Source of the DNA: Fen-1258 sp964441505
GTDB lineage: Bacteria > Bacteroidota > Ignavibacteria > Ignavibacteriales > Melioribacteraceae
Direction: 5' to 3'
Assembly (NCBI GenBank): GCA_964441505.1
Contig: CAYTUV010000010.1
Location: 41,189 to 105,188, forward strand
DNA length: 64,000 bases
Shown: positions 18,501-27,419 of the stretch, piece after piece
Layout: each line of letters begins with the position of its first letter
Position numbering within the stretch: the first letter of the stretch is position 1
Program-made: the position numbers and the translations under genes
The notes under the pieces: generated by a model
What the model was told of the DNA's origin: nothing
What the model saw: the letters and a program-made list of their open reading frames with translations, nothing else
Databases searched by the model: none

Positions 18501-19121
18501 CTATTTGTTTACCGGTTGCCAACTACCACCGTACCATGTGGTAAATTCATTATCGTGAATTACTTTTACTTTTGTATACATAGCCGAGTGATTCAATCCA
18601 CAGTATTCGGCACACGCCACATCGTATGAACCTATCTGTTTAGGTGTAAAGTATAAATGGTTTGTCTTACCGTGAATTATATCTTCCTTGATTCTAAATG
18701 CAGGGATATAAAACGCATGATTAACATCCGCAGACTGCATTTCAAGATCTATTCCTGTATTTACCGGAACATAGAGTGTATCTGTCTTCTTTCCATTAGG
18801 ATATTCAAAACTAAACTGCCACATACGAGCGGTAACTTTTACAGTGAAAGGATTATCAGGAATTTCTCTGATCTCTCTGAAACTTGAATAGCCAAAATAG
18901 AACATCGAGAGAACAAGTAGTGTAGGAATCACAATCCAAATCACCTCAAGAAGAACATTACCATGAATATCAACCGGCTCATGACCTTTCTTTCTATGAT
19001 ACTTGAATACGAAGTAGATCATTGTTGCAGTAATTCCGAGAAGAAGCACAACGGAAATTGCGACAATATATAACATCACAAAATCAACTGACTCAGCATG
19101 AGCTGTTGGAGATATACCCAT
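18501..19121 (-). CDS. coxB: Cytochrome c oxidase subunit II
   Basis: Subunit II accepts electrons from cytochrome c at the binuclear CuA centre and passes them to subunit I. The 206-residue protein has two N-terminal membrane helices (about 14-37 and 58-80), and a periplasmic cupredoxin domain with WQFSFEYPNG, the ligand His in NHAFYIPAF and the CuA motif CAEYCGLNHSAM (about 167-178). All CuA ligands are present. It has no fused cytochrome c domain, so this is aa3-like rather than caa3-like. The gene starts 9 bases after the subunit IV stop. Confidence 0.95.
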   Translation of the reverse strand: MGISPTAHAESVDFVMLYIVAISVVLLLGITATMIYFVFKYHRKKGHEPVDIHGNVLLEVIWIVIPTLLVLSMFYFGYSSFREIREIPDNPFTVKVTARMWQFSFEYPNGKKTDTLYVPVNTGIDLEMQSADVNHAFYIPAFRIKEDIIHGKTNHLYFTPKQIGSYDVACAEYCGLNHSAMYTKVKVIHDNEFTTWYGGSWQPVNK

Positions 19122-19130
19122 TTCAAATCC

Positions 19131-19415
19131 TCAACGATAAAGAAAATCAACAAACGTTAAGACAAAAATCACCAGTAGTGTAGCGCCGCTTATTCCAATA
19201 AACACTTTGAAAATCGGTTCATCGAATTTTATATGCATGAAAATATTTATTACTAGGGCAGATTTTATTGCAGCAATTGTAAGCGCAATAAAGAGAGTGT
19301 ATCTGCCAAGACTAACTCCTGCGATTGTAACTGTAATCGTAGTAAAGGCCAGAAGTGCAAGCCAGACTAACGTATATGTCCCGTAACCTATATGATGTTT
19401 ATTGTTTCCGCTCAT
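19131..19415 (-). CDS. Cytochrome c oxidase subunit IV
   Basis: A 94-residue protein with three hydrophobic helices (about 13-33, 37-55, 70-92) and the pattern SALVINIFMHIKFDEP, typical of the prokaryotic subunit IV family (COX4_pro). It stabilises the oxidase and has no cofactor. Its place between subunits III and II is usual. Short protein, but length and context agree. Confidence 0.88.
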   Translation of the reverse strand: MSGNNKHHIGYGTYTLVWLALLAFTTITVTIAGVSLGRYTLFIALTIAAIKSALVINIFMHIKFDEPIFKVFIGISGATLLVIFVLTFVDFLYR

Positions 19416-19443
19416 GAAAATTTCCTTACTAAAAAATCATTTC

Positions 19444-20067
19444 TCATTGAATTAAATAAAATAGTGGGAATAAGAAGATCCAGATCAGATCCACAAGGTG
19501 CCAGTATAGACCGGAGTTCTCCAGCATAACATAATTATCAGATGTAACTCTATTCTTATGAATAAATACAATCATATAAGTAATCACAATCATTCCAATC
19601 AGAACGTGAAGGCCGTGAAGACCGGTCATTATGTAATACAGTCCAAAGAAAAGAATCTCTCCGTTCGGTTTTGCCAGAAGTTCAGGCGATCCGGGATAAA
19701 TTCCGTGCGATATTTTTGTTGACCATTCAAAATATTTGTTCACCATGAACATCAAGGCAAAGAAAAGAGTTACGTATAATAGTACAAGAGAAAGAAATTT
19801 ATTCCCCTTCTGCAAAGCCGCTATAGAAAGTGCAACAGTTAAACTGCTGGTTAGCAGAATTATTGTATTCAAAGTTCCAATTCCGGTGTTAAGTTCCATT
19901 CCGGCAATATGAAACTGATCGGGATACTGATAGCGATAAACTGCGTATACTAAAAACATTCCGCCGAACAGAAGAACTTCTGTAAATAAGAAGAGCCACA
20001 TTCCCATCTTCGCTCCAACATCATCGCGATGAACCTGATGAACTGCGGCACCGGTATGACTACTCAT
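19444..20067 (-). CDS. coxC: Cytochrome c oxidase subunit III
   Basis: The 207-residue protein has five to six membrane helices and the subunit III hallmarks GMWLFLFTEVLLFGGMF near the N-terminus and HGLHVLIGM (about 149-157) with the final WHLVDLIWIFLFPLFYL. This is the short five-helix form common in the caa3/aa3 oxidases of this group. Its start overlaps the end of subunit I by 8 bases, consistent with one mRNA. Confidence 0.95.
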   Translation of the reverse strand: MSSHTGAAVHQVHRDDVGAKMGMWLFLFTEVLLFGGMFLVYAVYRYQYPDQFHIAGMELNTGIGTLNTIILLTSSLTVALSIAALQKGNKFLSLVLLYVTLFFALMFMVNKYFEWSTKISHGIYPGSPELLAKPNGEILFFGLYYIMTGLHGLHVLIGMIVITYMIVFIHKNRVTSDNYVMLENSGLYWHLVDLIWIFLFPLFYLIQ

Positions 20068-21688
20068 TCTTCATCCCCTTCAATTGACTAAAATCGTATG
20101 GCTCATGTGTAACGGTAGGAATCGAAGTAAAATTTTCAAGGGGTGGCGGAGACGGAATATGCCACTCTAATGTTACTCCACCCCAAGGATTTGAAGTTGC
20201 CCTCTTCCCCTTGAGTAAAGCATGAATCATATATCCGAAAATGAAGAACATTGTCCCAGCTAATATCCATGAACCAACCGTAGAGATTTGTTGATAAACG
20301 GTGAATTGAGGAAGATAATCGTAATATCTTCTCGGCATACCCATATAGCCCATGATGAACTTAGGGAAGTAGAGCAAATTAAAACCAATAAAGTAGAATA
20401 CAACGGCAACCCGCGCGAATGTCATGTTGTACATCTTTCCGAACATTTTTGGAAACCAGTAATGAAGTGCTGCAAAAAATATTGTTCCCGTTCCGCCAAA
20501 CATCACATAGTGAAAGTGTGCAACAACAAAGTACGTGTCGTGAAGGTGAATATCTGTTGCGAGCGAGCCGAGCACAAGTCCCGTCAATCCACCGATAGAA
20601 AACAAAAAGATAAAATTCATCACCCATAAGAATGGAGGCTGAGGATCGATCGACCCTTTATACATGGTTGCAACCCAGTTGAAAATTTTTACACCGCTCG
20701 GGAGTGCAACTATAAAAGTGAGAAGTGAGAATATCCACCTTGCAGTGTCGCTCATTCCGCTGCTGAACATATGATGAGCCCACACCAAATAACCTACAAA
20801 CGCGATTGCAAGTGAAGACATAGCGATTGCTTTGTAACCAAAAATTGTTCTTCTTGCGAAAGTCGGAATGATTTCAGATACAACGCCCATCGCCGGAAGA
20901 ATCATAATATACACAGCCGGATGTGAGTAGATCCAAAACATGTGCTGGAATAAAATGGGATCTCCGCCCAATGCAGGATCAAATATTCCAACACCAAAAG
21001 CACGCTCGATTATCACGAGTAAAATTGTTATTGCTATTACAGGAGTAGCAATAATTTGAATCCATGCCGTCGCATAGGTAGCCCAAACAAATAAAGGCAT
21101 TTTGAAAAATCCCATTCCGGGAGCGCGCATTCGATGAACAGTTACGATAAAATTCAAACCGGTAAGAATCGAAGAGAAGCCAAGAACAAAGGCGGCAAAG
21201 AGCGCCATCGAAACATTGGTTGTACTCCGTACGCTATATGGAATGTAGAATGTCCAGCCTGTATCAATCGGTCCACCGGGTAAGAACAACGAAACGATTA
21301 CCATAATTGCACCAACAATATAAACATACCAGGACAAAAGATTTAATCGCGGGAACGCAACGTCCTCGGCTCCAATCTGAATCGGCAGAAAGAAATTTCC
21401 GAAAATTGCTGGTAAACCGGGAATGATGAACAGAAAAATCATTATCACTCCGTGAAGAGTGAATAACTGATTGTAAGTCTGCGCATCCATCATAGTGCGA
21501 CCGGGACCAATCAATTCATAACGCATCAAAAGACCAACAATAATGCCTACAATAAAAAATGTTATTATTGCCATGCCATACATCAGACCAATTTTCTTAT
21601 GATCTTTCGTAAGCAGCCAGGATAGAATTCCGGTATACTTGTTTGTGCTTTTCTGATAAAAACTTTTTACGGCTACTGAATCAGCCAT
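20060..21688 (-). CDS. coxA: Cytochrome c oxidase subunit I (A2-type)
   Basis: Subunit I reduces O2 at the haem-CuB site and pumps protons. The 542-residue protein has twelve membrane helices. Ligand segments are visible: LHGVIM (haem His), YSHPAVYIM (CuB His and the cross-linked Tyr region), WAHHMF (two CuB His) and HFHYVMFGG (both haem His). Helix VI reads YSHPAV, not the HPEV of A1-type oxidases: the proton-channel Glu is absent and replaced by the YS pair that defines A2-type enzymes. Preceded by a 190-base spacer with a repeat, it could have its own promoter in addition to read-through from SCO. Confidence 0.97.
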   Translation of the reverse strand: MADSVAVKSFYQKSTNKYTGILSWLLTKDHKKIGLMYGMAIITFFIVGIIVGLLMRYELIGPGRTMMDAQTYNQLFTLHGVIMIFLFIIPGLPAIFGNFFLPIQIGAEDVAFPRLNLLSWYVYIVGAIMVIVSLFLPGGPIDTGWTFYIPYSVRSTTNVSMALFAAFVLGFSSILTGLNFIVTVHRMRAPGMGFFKMPLFVWATYATAWIQIIATPVIAITILLVIIERAFGVGIFDPALGGDPILFQHMFWIYSHPAVYIMILPAMGVVSEIIPTFARRTIFGYKAIAMSSLAIAFVGYLVWAHHMFSSGMSDTARWIFSLLTFIVALPSGVKIFNWVATMYKGSIDPQPPFLWVMNFIFLFSIGGLTGLVLGSLATDIHLHDTYFVVAHFHYVMFGGTGTIFFAALHYWFPKMFGKMYNMTFARVAVVFYFIGFNLLYFPKFIMGYMGMPRRYYDYLPQFTVYQQISTVGSWILAGTMFFIFGYMIHALLKGKRATSNPWGGVTLEWHIPSPPPLENFTSIPTVTHEPYDFSQLKGMKNE

Positions 21689-21739
21689 CTATTTTAACTC
21701 CTTAATACAATTTTTACTTATAGAATTAACCGGTTATTT

Positions 21740-21835
21740 ACTCTGCGTTATTTGCACCTTCTTGGCGAACTTTGCGTTTTAAAAACTCAACCGCAGAGGG
21801 CACAAAGTTTTTCGCAAAGAGCGCAAAAATTTTGC
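21740..21835. repeat. GCGTTTTAAAA..CCGCAGAGG repeat, copy 2
   Basis: In the spacer between SCO and coxA the text has CTGCGTTATTTGCACC, CTTTGCGTTTTAAAA, CTCAACCGCAGAGGGC and CGCAAAGAGCGCAAAAA, paralleling the patch at 18418-18490. It can fold on itself (CTTTGCG../..CGCAAAG). Its location just upstream of coxA means it is in the transcript if the operon is continuous. Confidence 0.6.
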
Positions 21836-21880
21836 TTCTTATTAAAATCTACGCAGCTTTGATTTCTAAAATTTTTCTCA

Positions 21881-22783
21881 TCAATTTTTTTGTGTTTCTT
21901 CTACATGAATAGTTTTTTTCTTCCTCAACAATAGCACTCCCAGAAATACTCCAACTCCAAGTATCATTACAGTACCTACAATGCGTGTAATGTTCAGTGT
22001 ATATTGTCTTCCTTTTGGATCATAACTAAAACAATACTGGAGTACTTTTGTAATTGTTGGACTAGTCTTACCACTCTCCGCTTCGATTAATGCCATCTTC
22101 ACATCGAACGGATTGAAACTTGTACCGAACAAATAACGTGAGATTTTACCTTGCGGTGTTACAGTAACCAATGTTGCGGCATGCACAAATTGTTTATCAG
22201 CCGGTTTGAAATAAAATCCGCAAGCCTCTGTTAATTTATGCACTGAAAGACTATCTCCGGTAAGGAATAACCAATTATCCGGATTGAATTTTCTTTTAAT
22301 CGTCAGCAGATAATTCTTCTTCCATTTAGCGGCAACATCCGGCGTTTCTGTAAAATCAAAACTGATACTTACAACCTGAAAATCTTTTCCCGGTTCAAGT
22401 TGAAGTTTGTCAATCGTCCAGGCAAGTTCCGACTGCATCGGGTTACAAACCCCGGGGCATTCATAATAAACCAACGCAATCAAAGTTGGTTTATTTATAA
22501 CATCTTTAAGCGCAACAGTTTTCCCTTCCGAAGTTTGGAATGTCAGATCCAACGGCAGTGTATTGCCGAGTTTTTCATCAATACCAACTTCGATCTTCTT
22601 TTGAGCGGATAGCTTGGAATGACCAATTAAAAACATTATAAGGAGTATAGCTAAAATTAGAGTACGGGGGAAAATGTCATTCTGAAGGAGTGAAACAACT
22701 GAAGAATCCATTCTTTTTTTTCTCAAAGATTCTTCATTTTGTTCAGAATGACAAGTACAATATTTCGGTTCTACCAAATTCAT
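21881..22783 (-). CDS. SCO1/SenC-family copper chaperone with a repeat-derived N-terminus
   Basis: SCO proteins deliver copper to the CuA site of subunit II. The mature domain has a thioredoxin-like fold with CPGVCNP (Cys109, Cys113) and a distal His in FVHAATLV (about 201); both metal-site parts are present. A C-terminal membrane helix (about 268-288) follows. A signal/anchor helix lies at 41-54. Residues about 11-40 are encoded by a copy of the dispersed palindrome (22675-22753), giving CHSEQNEESL, a peptide that is simply the repeat read in frame. An ATG at 22711 (residue 25) also starts inside the repeat. The gene begins 10 bases after the cytochrome c stop and precedes coxA. Confidence 0.92.
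   Translation of the reverse strand: MNLVEPKYCTCHSEQNEESLRKKRMDSSVVSLLQNDIFPRTLILAILLIMFLIGHSKLSAQKKIEVGIDEKLGNTLPLDLTFQTSEGKTVALKDVINKPTLIALVYYECPGVCNPMQSELAWTIDKLQLEPGKDFQVVSISFDFTETPDVAAKWKKNYLLTIKRKFNPDNWLFLTGDSLSVHKLTEACGFYFKPADKQFVHAATLVTVTPQGKISRYLFGTSFNPFDVKMALIEAESGKTSPTITKVLQYCFSYDPKGRQYTLNITRIVGTVMILGVGVFLGVLLLRKKKTIHVEETQKN
22675..22753. repeat. TGTCATTCTGAA-type dispersed palindrome, copy ii
   Basis: TGTCATTCTGAAGGAGTGAA at the left and TTCATTTTGTTCAGAATGACA at the right (last 20 bases to 22753) form inverted arms, with GAAGAATC / GATTCTTC inside. The copy lies entirely within the 5' part of the SCO reading frame. Confidence 0.85.
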
Positions 22784-22792
22784 TTATCTCTC

Positions 22793-23722
22793 TTACATCG
22801 TTACTGTTTTAAGGTAATCGTACAATTGTTTCCATTCCTCTTTTGTAAGCCGAACAACTGTTGGCCTGAAACCGGAACTGATCGGATTTGCTAAGACAGA
22901 TGAAACATACTTGTCTATACTGACACCGGCATTAGGATTGATAAAAGAAGAAAAAACTTTTCTGTAATCAATTGATGATTTCTTAAGTAGATCCGCACCG
23001 GGATTATCTTGAGATGTAAAAACTTTGTTCTCAAACCGTAGAAGTAGATCATTCGCAGTCGTGGATTCTTCAATCATCTTGTTTTCAGCAAGACCGACCG
23101 GAATTTTATTGGGAATTGTTGTACCGGCTGATAAGTTGTAAGTGGCATCCAATGATTTCAACTGCTCGTCAGTGATTGCCGGATATGGCACAAACGTTCT
23201 CATATAAGAAATAACGGCGAGACGGTCCGAAGCGGGAATGTATTCGTAAGCAGCCATACCATTTTTAATAATTCCCTCTTGCAAGGTCTTAAATAACTGA
23301 TCGATGTTTCTGCCGTTTGTCCAGCCATCTTTATCATGTAGATTTCTGGGTTTCTTTACTAAAGGAGCACTCGCAGGACCATCACCCATTCCGTTATCAC
23401 CATGGCATGATTTGCAATTCGCAGCAAATAATTCTTTCCCTTTAGAAATGAATTCAGGTGTTGGAGATTTGACCAGATTTAAATCGACGGCGGCCATGAT
23501 GCCGCCCTTCTTCAGTTCAACATCCTTCTTCATCAAAGTTGAATCAACCAATCCGACAGCCTGAACATTGTAGGATATCTCGTTGAGGTGCTTCACAAAA
23601 TATATTCCAAGTATAAGAATCAGAACAAGAAAGATCGGAAACACCCAGCCGAATAAACGGATCGGATTTTTTAACAGTTCTTTAAACTTTATTTCGTCTT
23701 CTGGCTTTTTGTATGAGTTCAT
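22793..23722 (-). CDS. Membrane-anchored monohaem cytochrome c
   Basis: The 309-residue protein has an N-terminal anchor helix (about 24-43) and a class I cytochrome c domain with CKSCH (103-107), DGPASAPL and a later GMAAYEYIP segment where the Met ligand may sit. The C-terminal 130 residues have no motif I recognise but include a short helical end, LTKEEWKQLYDYLKTV. Placed between actF and SCO, it most likely shuttles electrons from alternative complex III to the CuA site of the oxidase. It starts 13 bases after the actF stop. Confidence 0.88.
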   Translation of the reverse strand: MNSYKKPEDEIKFKELLKNPIRLFGWVFPIFLVLILILGIYFVKHLNEISYNVQAVGLVDSTLMKKDVELKKGGIMAAVDLNLVKSPTPEFISKGKELFAANCKSCHGDNGMGDGPASAPLVKKPRNLHDKDGWTNGRNIDQLFKTLQEGIIKNGMAAYEYIPASDRLAVISYMRTFVPYPAITDEQLKSLDATYNLSAGTTIPNKIPVGLAENKMIEESTTANDLLLRFENKVFTSQDNPGADLLKKSSIDYRKVFSSFINPNAGVSIDKYVSSVLANPISSGFRPTVVRLTKEEWKQLYDYLKTVTM

Positions 23723-23734
23723 GTTAGTCTATAA

Positions 23735-24913
23735 TTATAATCTGAAATCAATTCCACGTTTAAGTTTTGGATCACCAATGGGAACGAGGTTTACTCTCTT
23801 TGATTTATATACAAATACCAAGATTATTAATCCGGTAATTAGAATCGGAAAACCAAGTTCTATCCATCCGAAAGCAATTCCATCTTTGTAAAAATTAGGC
23901 ATTACGAGCCAGAACAAATCATAATAATGTGCAAAAAGCAGGATGCCGGCCATTACCATTAATCTCTTTGGATTTGACTTTGACGGCTGTGATAGTAATC
24001 CGAAATACGGTATAATAAAATGAACGAGTATCAGTCCGATTGAGAAAAATTTCCAGCTGCCGTTCCATCTGTCTAAGAACCACAATGTTTCTTCCGGTAG
24101 GTTCGCATACCATATCAGCAGGAACTGACTGAATGCAATGTAAGCCCAAAAATTTGTAAACGCGAAGAGAAGGGCTCCTAAATTGTAGTAGCTATCCTCA
24201 CTAATTCCTTTGACTAAATATCCACGTTCGGCAAGAGGTATGATAAAGATTGTACTCGCGGCAAGTGATGTTAGAACTGTCCCGGAGAAATAATAAACCC
24301 CGAAGATGGTTGAAAACCAATGAGGCGCAAGACTCATCAGCCAATCAATTGCTGTAAATGTGATCGTCAGTGCAAAGAGAGGCATGAAGACAGCTGATAA
24401 TTTTACGTTTGCAGTTGTAATAAACTGATCTTTTGTATGATCCTGCTTTTGCGAATTCTTTGTGATGAAATAATAGAAGACCAGCCATATCAGCCAGAAT
24501 AAAACAACACGAAAGATGAAGAACTGAACATTGAGATAAGGAGCTTTAGCAGCTAAAATTTTATCCGCCGGCTCGGGATGAGTCCAGTGGAATACACTGT
24601 TAATATTCAATAAAAGTGGAATTGCCAGCAGCGGCAGAATAACGATTAAGGATGAGAGAAACTCTCCTACTCTTCTGAATGGCGTACTCCACACCGCACC
24701 GGCTATATACTCTATTGCAACAAAGAAGAGCGAGCCCACTGCAATGCTTACCACAAATGTAAATCCGATAATATTGTTTTGAGCGCTTCTCGACGGATTT
24801 ACAATATAACCGAGAATAACAATTACAAGACCAACAAGTAACAAAACCAAACCGGTTGTTTGTACTTTTGAAGGTAATTCTTTTTTATGATATTCGACTG
24901 AAGAAGAACTCAT
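23735..24913 (-). CDS. actF: Alternative complex III subunit ActF
   Basis: The 392-residue protein has about ten hydrophobic helices and corresponds to the small NrfD-like quinone-site subunit of ACIII. It contains AIDWLMSLAPHWFSTIFGVYYFSG (in part, about 188-205), a pattern that recurs in ActF/ActC proteins, and a charged FLDRWNGSWKFFSIG loop. It overlaps actDE by 4 bases (ATGA), so they are co-translated. With ActC it forms the membrane part that oxidises menaquinol. Confidence 0.92.
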   Translation of the reverse strand: MSSSSVEYHKKELPSKVQTTGLVLLLVGLVIVILGYIVNPSRSAQNNIIGFTFVVSIAVGSLFFVAIEYIAGAVWSTPFRRVGEFLSSLIVILPLLAIPLLLNINSVFHWTHPEPADKILAAKAPYLNVQFFIFRVVLFWLIWLVFYYFITKNSQKQDHTKDQFITTANVKLSAVFMPLFALTITFTAIDWLMSLAPHWFSTIFGVYYFSGTVLTSLAASTIFIIPLAERGYLVKGISEDSYYNLGALLFAFTNFWAYIAFSQFLLIWYANLPEETLWFLDRWNGSWKFFSIGLILVHFIIPYFGLLSQPSKSNPKRLMVMAGILLFAHYYDLFWLVMPNFYKDGIAFGWIELGFPILITGLIILVFVYKSKRVNLVPIGDPKLKRGIDFRL

Positions 24914-26055
24914 TGTAGATCAGACTCCTTAGCGTTGAGCGCTCTTTGTAATGCTCTTACATAATTTATTACTGCCCATCTCTCATCAACCGTAAGTTGT
25001 GAAGAGTATGAGGGCATAATATTTTGACCATCCGTAAGTACCGCAAAAATTCTTCCGTCACTCCATTTTCTAACTTTTTCCGAATGCAAACTTGGCGGAT
25101 TGGGATACTGCCCTCGCAATCTGCTGTCGCCTTCGGCTTGATAACCGTGACAAGGACTGCAATAGATATCAAATTTTGTTTGACCGAGTTGTAATGATTC
25201 CTTTGAGATTGAAATTGGATTGACCAATTTTTCTCCGGCTAAATCCGGCTCTCCTTTAAATGCATACGGCATATAACCACGCGCAATAGTTCCGGCCACA
25301 GGCTGCCTCATTCCAAAACCATCTTTGAAAACTAAACTTTTCTGTTGAACACTTTGCTTTGATTGTTCCATCATCCAATTAAACGGAAGCATAAACATCA
25401 GTTTATTCAGTGTAAAATATGCCGTGCCAGATGAAATGATTGCGACAACTAACAAGAATCCAAGAAACTTCGGTTCCAATATTCTATGCTTGTGAGTAAT
25501 TTCTTCGTTGTCCCAGTAAAGCGGTTGAATTTCCTTCGCATGAACAGATTCAAAAAATTTACGAACCGAGGCTTCATTAAACTTCGGATCCTCAGCCTGG
25601 ATACTTATACCGTATTTATCAGCAGAAACCTTCTTTATATAATCAGTTCCATGAAGCGGATGAGCATTATTCGGAAGTTTGAAAAAGATGAAGAGCATCG
25701 CGAGTACTGTTGCAATTGAAGCAGACAAAACCGTCACCTCAAACATAACAGGTATGTACGCCGGAAATGCGAATAAGGGTTTTCCTCCAATTACAATCGG
25801 GTAATCAATTGCAGAAACCCACCAGAGACTGAATAACGCACCAAGTGTTCCGGATAAACCGAATATCAGGGCAACATAACCAAGTTTGGAAGGAGGAAGT
25901 TTCATTGCCTTATCCATTCCATGCAGAGGGTAAGGTGTATTCACGTCGTACTTTGTGTACCCTTCTTTTGCAACCTGCTCTGCGGCATGTATTACTTCAT
26001 CTGGCGTATCAAATATTCCGGTATAACTATATAAGATTTTTTCGCTCATCATCAA
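24910..26055 (-). CDS. ActD-ActE fusion of alternative complex III
   Basis: Residues 1-190 are the ActD (DUF3341) part: a soluble N-terminus with YDVNTPYPLHGMD (36-48), two membrane helices (about 57-80 and 100-126) and a returning soluble segment. Residues 195-381 are ActE-like: one more membrane helix (about 197-217), GMRQPVAGTIARG (248-260), then a monohaem cytochrome c domain with CSPCH (299-303) and Met in NIMPSY (about 347). In Rhodothermus marinus, the type ACIII, these are two proteins, so this single chain is a fusion. It overlaps actC by 4 bases at its start and actF by 4 at its end. The first three codons are Met; any could start it. Confidence 0.88.
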   Translation of the reverse strand: MMMSEKILYSYTGIFDTPDEVIHAAEQVAKEGYTKYDVNTPYPLHGMDKAMKLPPSKLGYVALIFGLSGTLGALFSLWWVSAIDYPIVIGGKPLFAFPAYIPVMFEVTVLSASIATVLAMLFIFFKLPNNAHPLHGTDYIKKVSADKYGISIQAEDPKFNEASVRKFFESVHAKEIQPLYWDNEEITHKHRILEPKFLGFLLVVAIISSGTAYFTLNKLMFMLPFNWMMEQSKQSVQQKSLVFKDGFGMRQPVAGTIARGYMPYAFKGEPDLAGEKLVNPISISKESLQLGQTKFDIYCSPCHGYQAEGDSRLRGQYPNPPSLHSEKVRKWSDGRIFAVLTDGQNIMPSYSSQLTVDERWAVINYVRALQRALNAKESDLQ

Positions 26056-27419
26056 TGTTCCTTATGAGTAGGTTGAGCGCCATCCACGACAGCTTTAACC
26101 TCAGCCATGGAAACAACAGGCAAAGCTTTTGTGAAAAGCAAAATCCATGTAAAGAAAAATCCAAAACTGCCAATCAATATCATTCCGTCAACCAATGTCG
26201 GTTTATAATATGCCCAGCTTGAGGGAAGAAAATCTCTCGACAAAGATGTAACGATGATTACAAATCTTTCGAACCACATACCGACATTTATAAATACTGC
26301 GATAACAAACATCACCGGAATAGTCCTGCGTATTTTTTTGAACCAGAATAACTGAGGTGAAATAACATTACATGTTATCATAGTCCAATATGCCCATGCA
26401 TAAGGTCCGAGTGCTCTGTTCAGGAAGGTAAAACTTTCCGCCTCGACGCCGCTATACCATGCAATGAAAAATTCCATTGCGTAACCATAACCGACCATTG
26501 ACCCGGTAAGCAGCATAACCTTATTCATTTTCTCTAGTGTATCAAGAGTTATGATATGTTCATAATTAAAAATCTTTCTGACGATGATGAGAACATTCTG
26601 TACCATAGCGAAACCGGAGAACACAGCACCGGCAACAAAGTATGGAGGAAAAATTGTTGTATGCCAACCCGGAATTATCGAAACTGCGAAATCAAAACTT
26701 ACAATCGTATGAACAGAGAGAACCAGAGGAGTTGCGAATCCCGCAAGTATCAGGTAGACCATTTCATAATTCTGCCAATGTCTGTTTGAAAAGCGCCATC
26801 CTAAACTAAAAACTGAATAAATTATTTTTTTGAATTTATGATTTGTCTTTTCACGAAGCGTCGCTAGGTCGGGAATTAAGCCAACATACCAGAAGATTAA
26901 CGAAACAATAAAGTATGTAGATACTGCAAATACATCCCACAGAAGCGGTGATGTAAAATTGACCCAAACAGAATGCTGATTAGGGTATGGGAATAAATAA
27001 CCTGCGAGCCATGGTCGTCCAACGTGTATTAGTGGAAACAAACCCGCGGTCATGACTGCAAAGATTGTCATTCCTTCTGCAAAACGAGCAATACCGGTCC
27101 GCCATTTTTGTCTGAATAAAAATAAGATCGCAGAGATCAATGTACCTGCGTGACCAATACCAACCCAGAATACGAAGTTTACTATGTCGAAAGCCCAGCC
27201 AACCGGAACATTATTACCCCACATGCCAATACCGTAATAAAATGTCAGTCCAAGCCCAATTACAAGCAGTCCCATCATTGAAAGAGTAATTGAAAGAGCA
27301 ATGTAGAATTTCTTGTTCGGCTTGGTTTCAAGCAGCTTGCTTATCAGATCATCAAGTTCTCTGAGAGATGTTTTACCTTCAATAACCGGCAATTCTCTTG
27401 TGTAATCAATCATACTCAC
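26052..27419 (-). CDS. actC: Alternative complex III subunit ActC (NrfD-like)
   Basis: The 455-residue polytopic protein has about ten helices and NrfD/PsrC-family features: GHAGTLISAILFLFRQ WR region (about 113-130), RFAEGMTIFAV, HVGRPWLAGYL and SFDFAVSIIPGWH TTIFPPYF region. It is the large quinol-oxidising membrane subunit of ACIII. It overlaps actB by 4 bases. Length is close to the family's 450-480. High confidence from both sequence and position. Confidence 0.95.
   Translation of the reverse strand: MSMIDYTRELPVIEGKTSLRELDDLISKLLETKPNKKFYIALSITLSMMGLLVIGLGLTFYYGIGMWGNNVPVGWAFDIVNFVFWVGIGHAGTLISAILFLFRQKWRTGIARFAEGMTIFAVMTAGLFPLIHVGRPWLAGYLFPYPNQHSVWVNFTSPLLWDVFAVSTYFIVSLIFWYVGLIPDLATLREKTNHKFKKIIYSVFSLGWRFSNRHWQNYEMVYLILAGFATPLVLSVHTIVSFDFAVSIIPGWHTTIFPPYFVAGAVFSGFAMVQNVLIIVRKIFNYEHIITLDTLEKMNKVMLLTGSMVGYGYAMEFFIAWYSGVEAESFTFLNRALGPYAWAYWTMITCNVISPQLFWFKKIRRTIPVMFVIAVFINVGMWFERFVIIVTSLSRDFLPSSWAYYKPTLVDGMILIGSFGFFFTWILLFTKALPVVSMAEVKAVVDGAQPTHKEH

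Noticed and set aside
20288..20629. Antisense open frame of 113 codons over coxA
   Set aside because: It lies fully inside a clearly coding, conserved gene on the other strand; the frame is a by-product of codon use.
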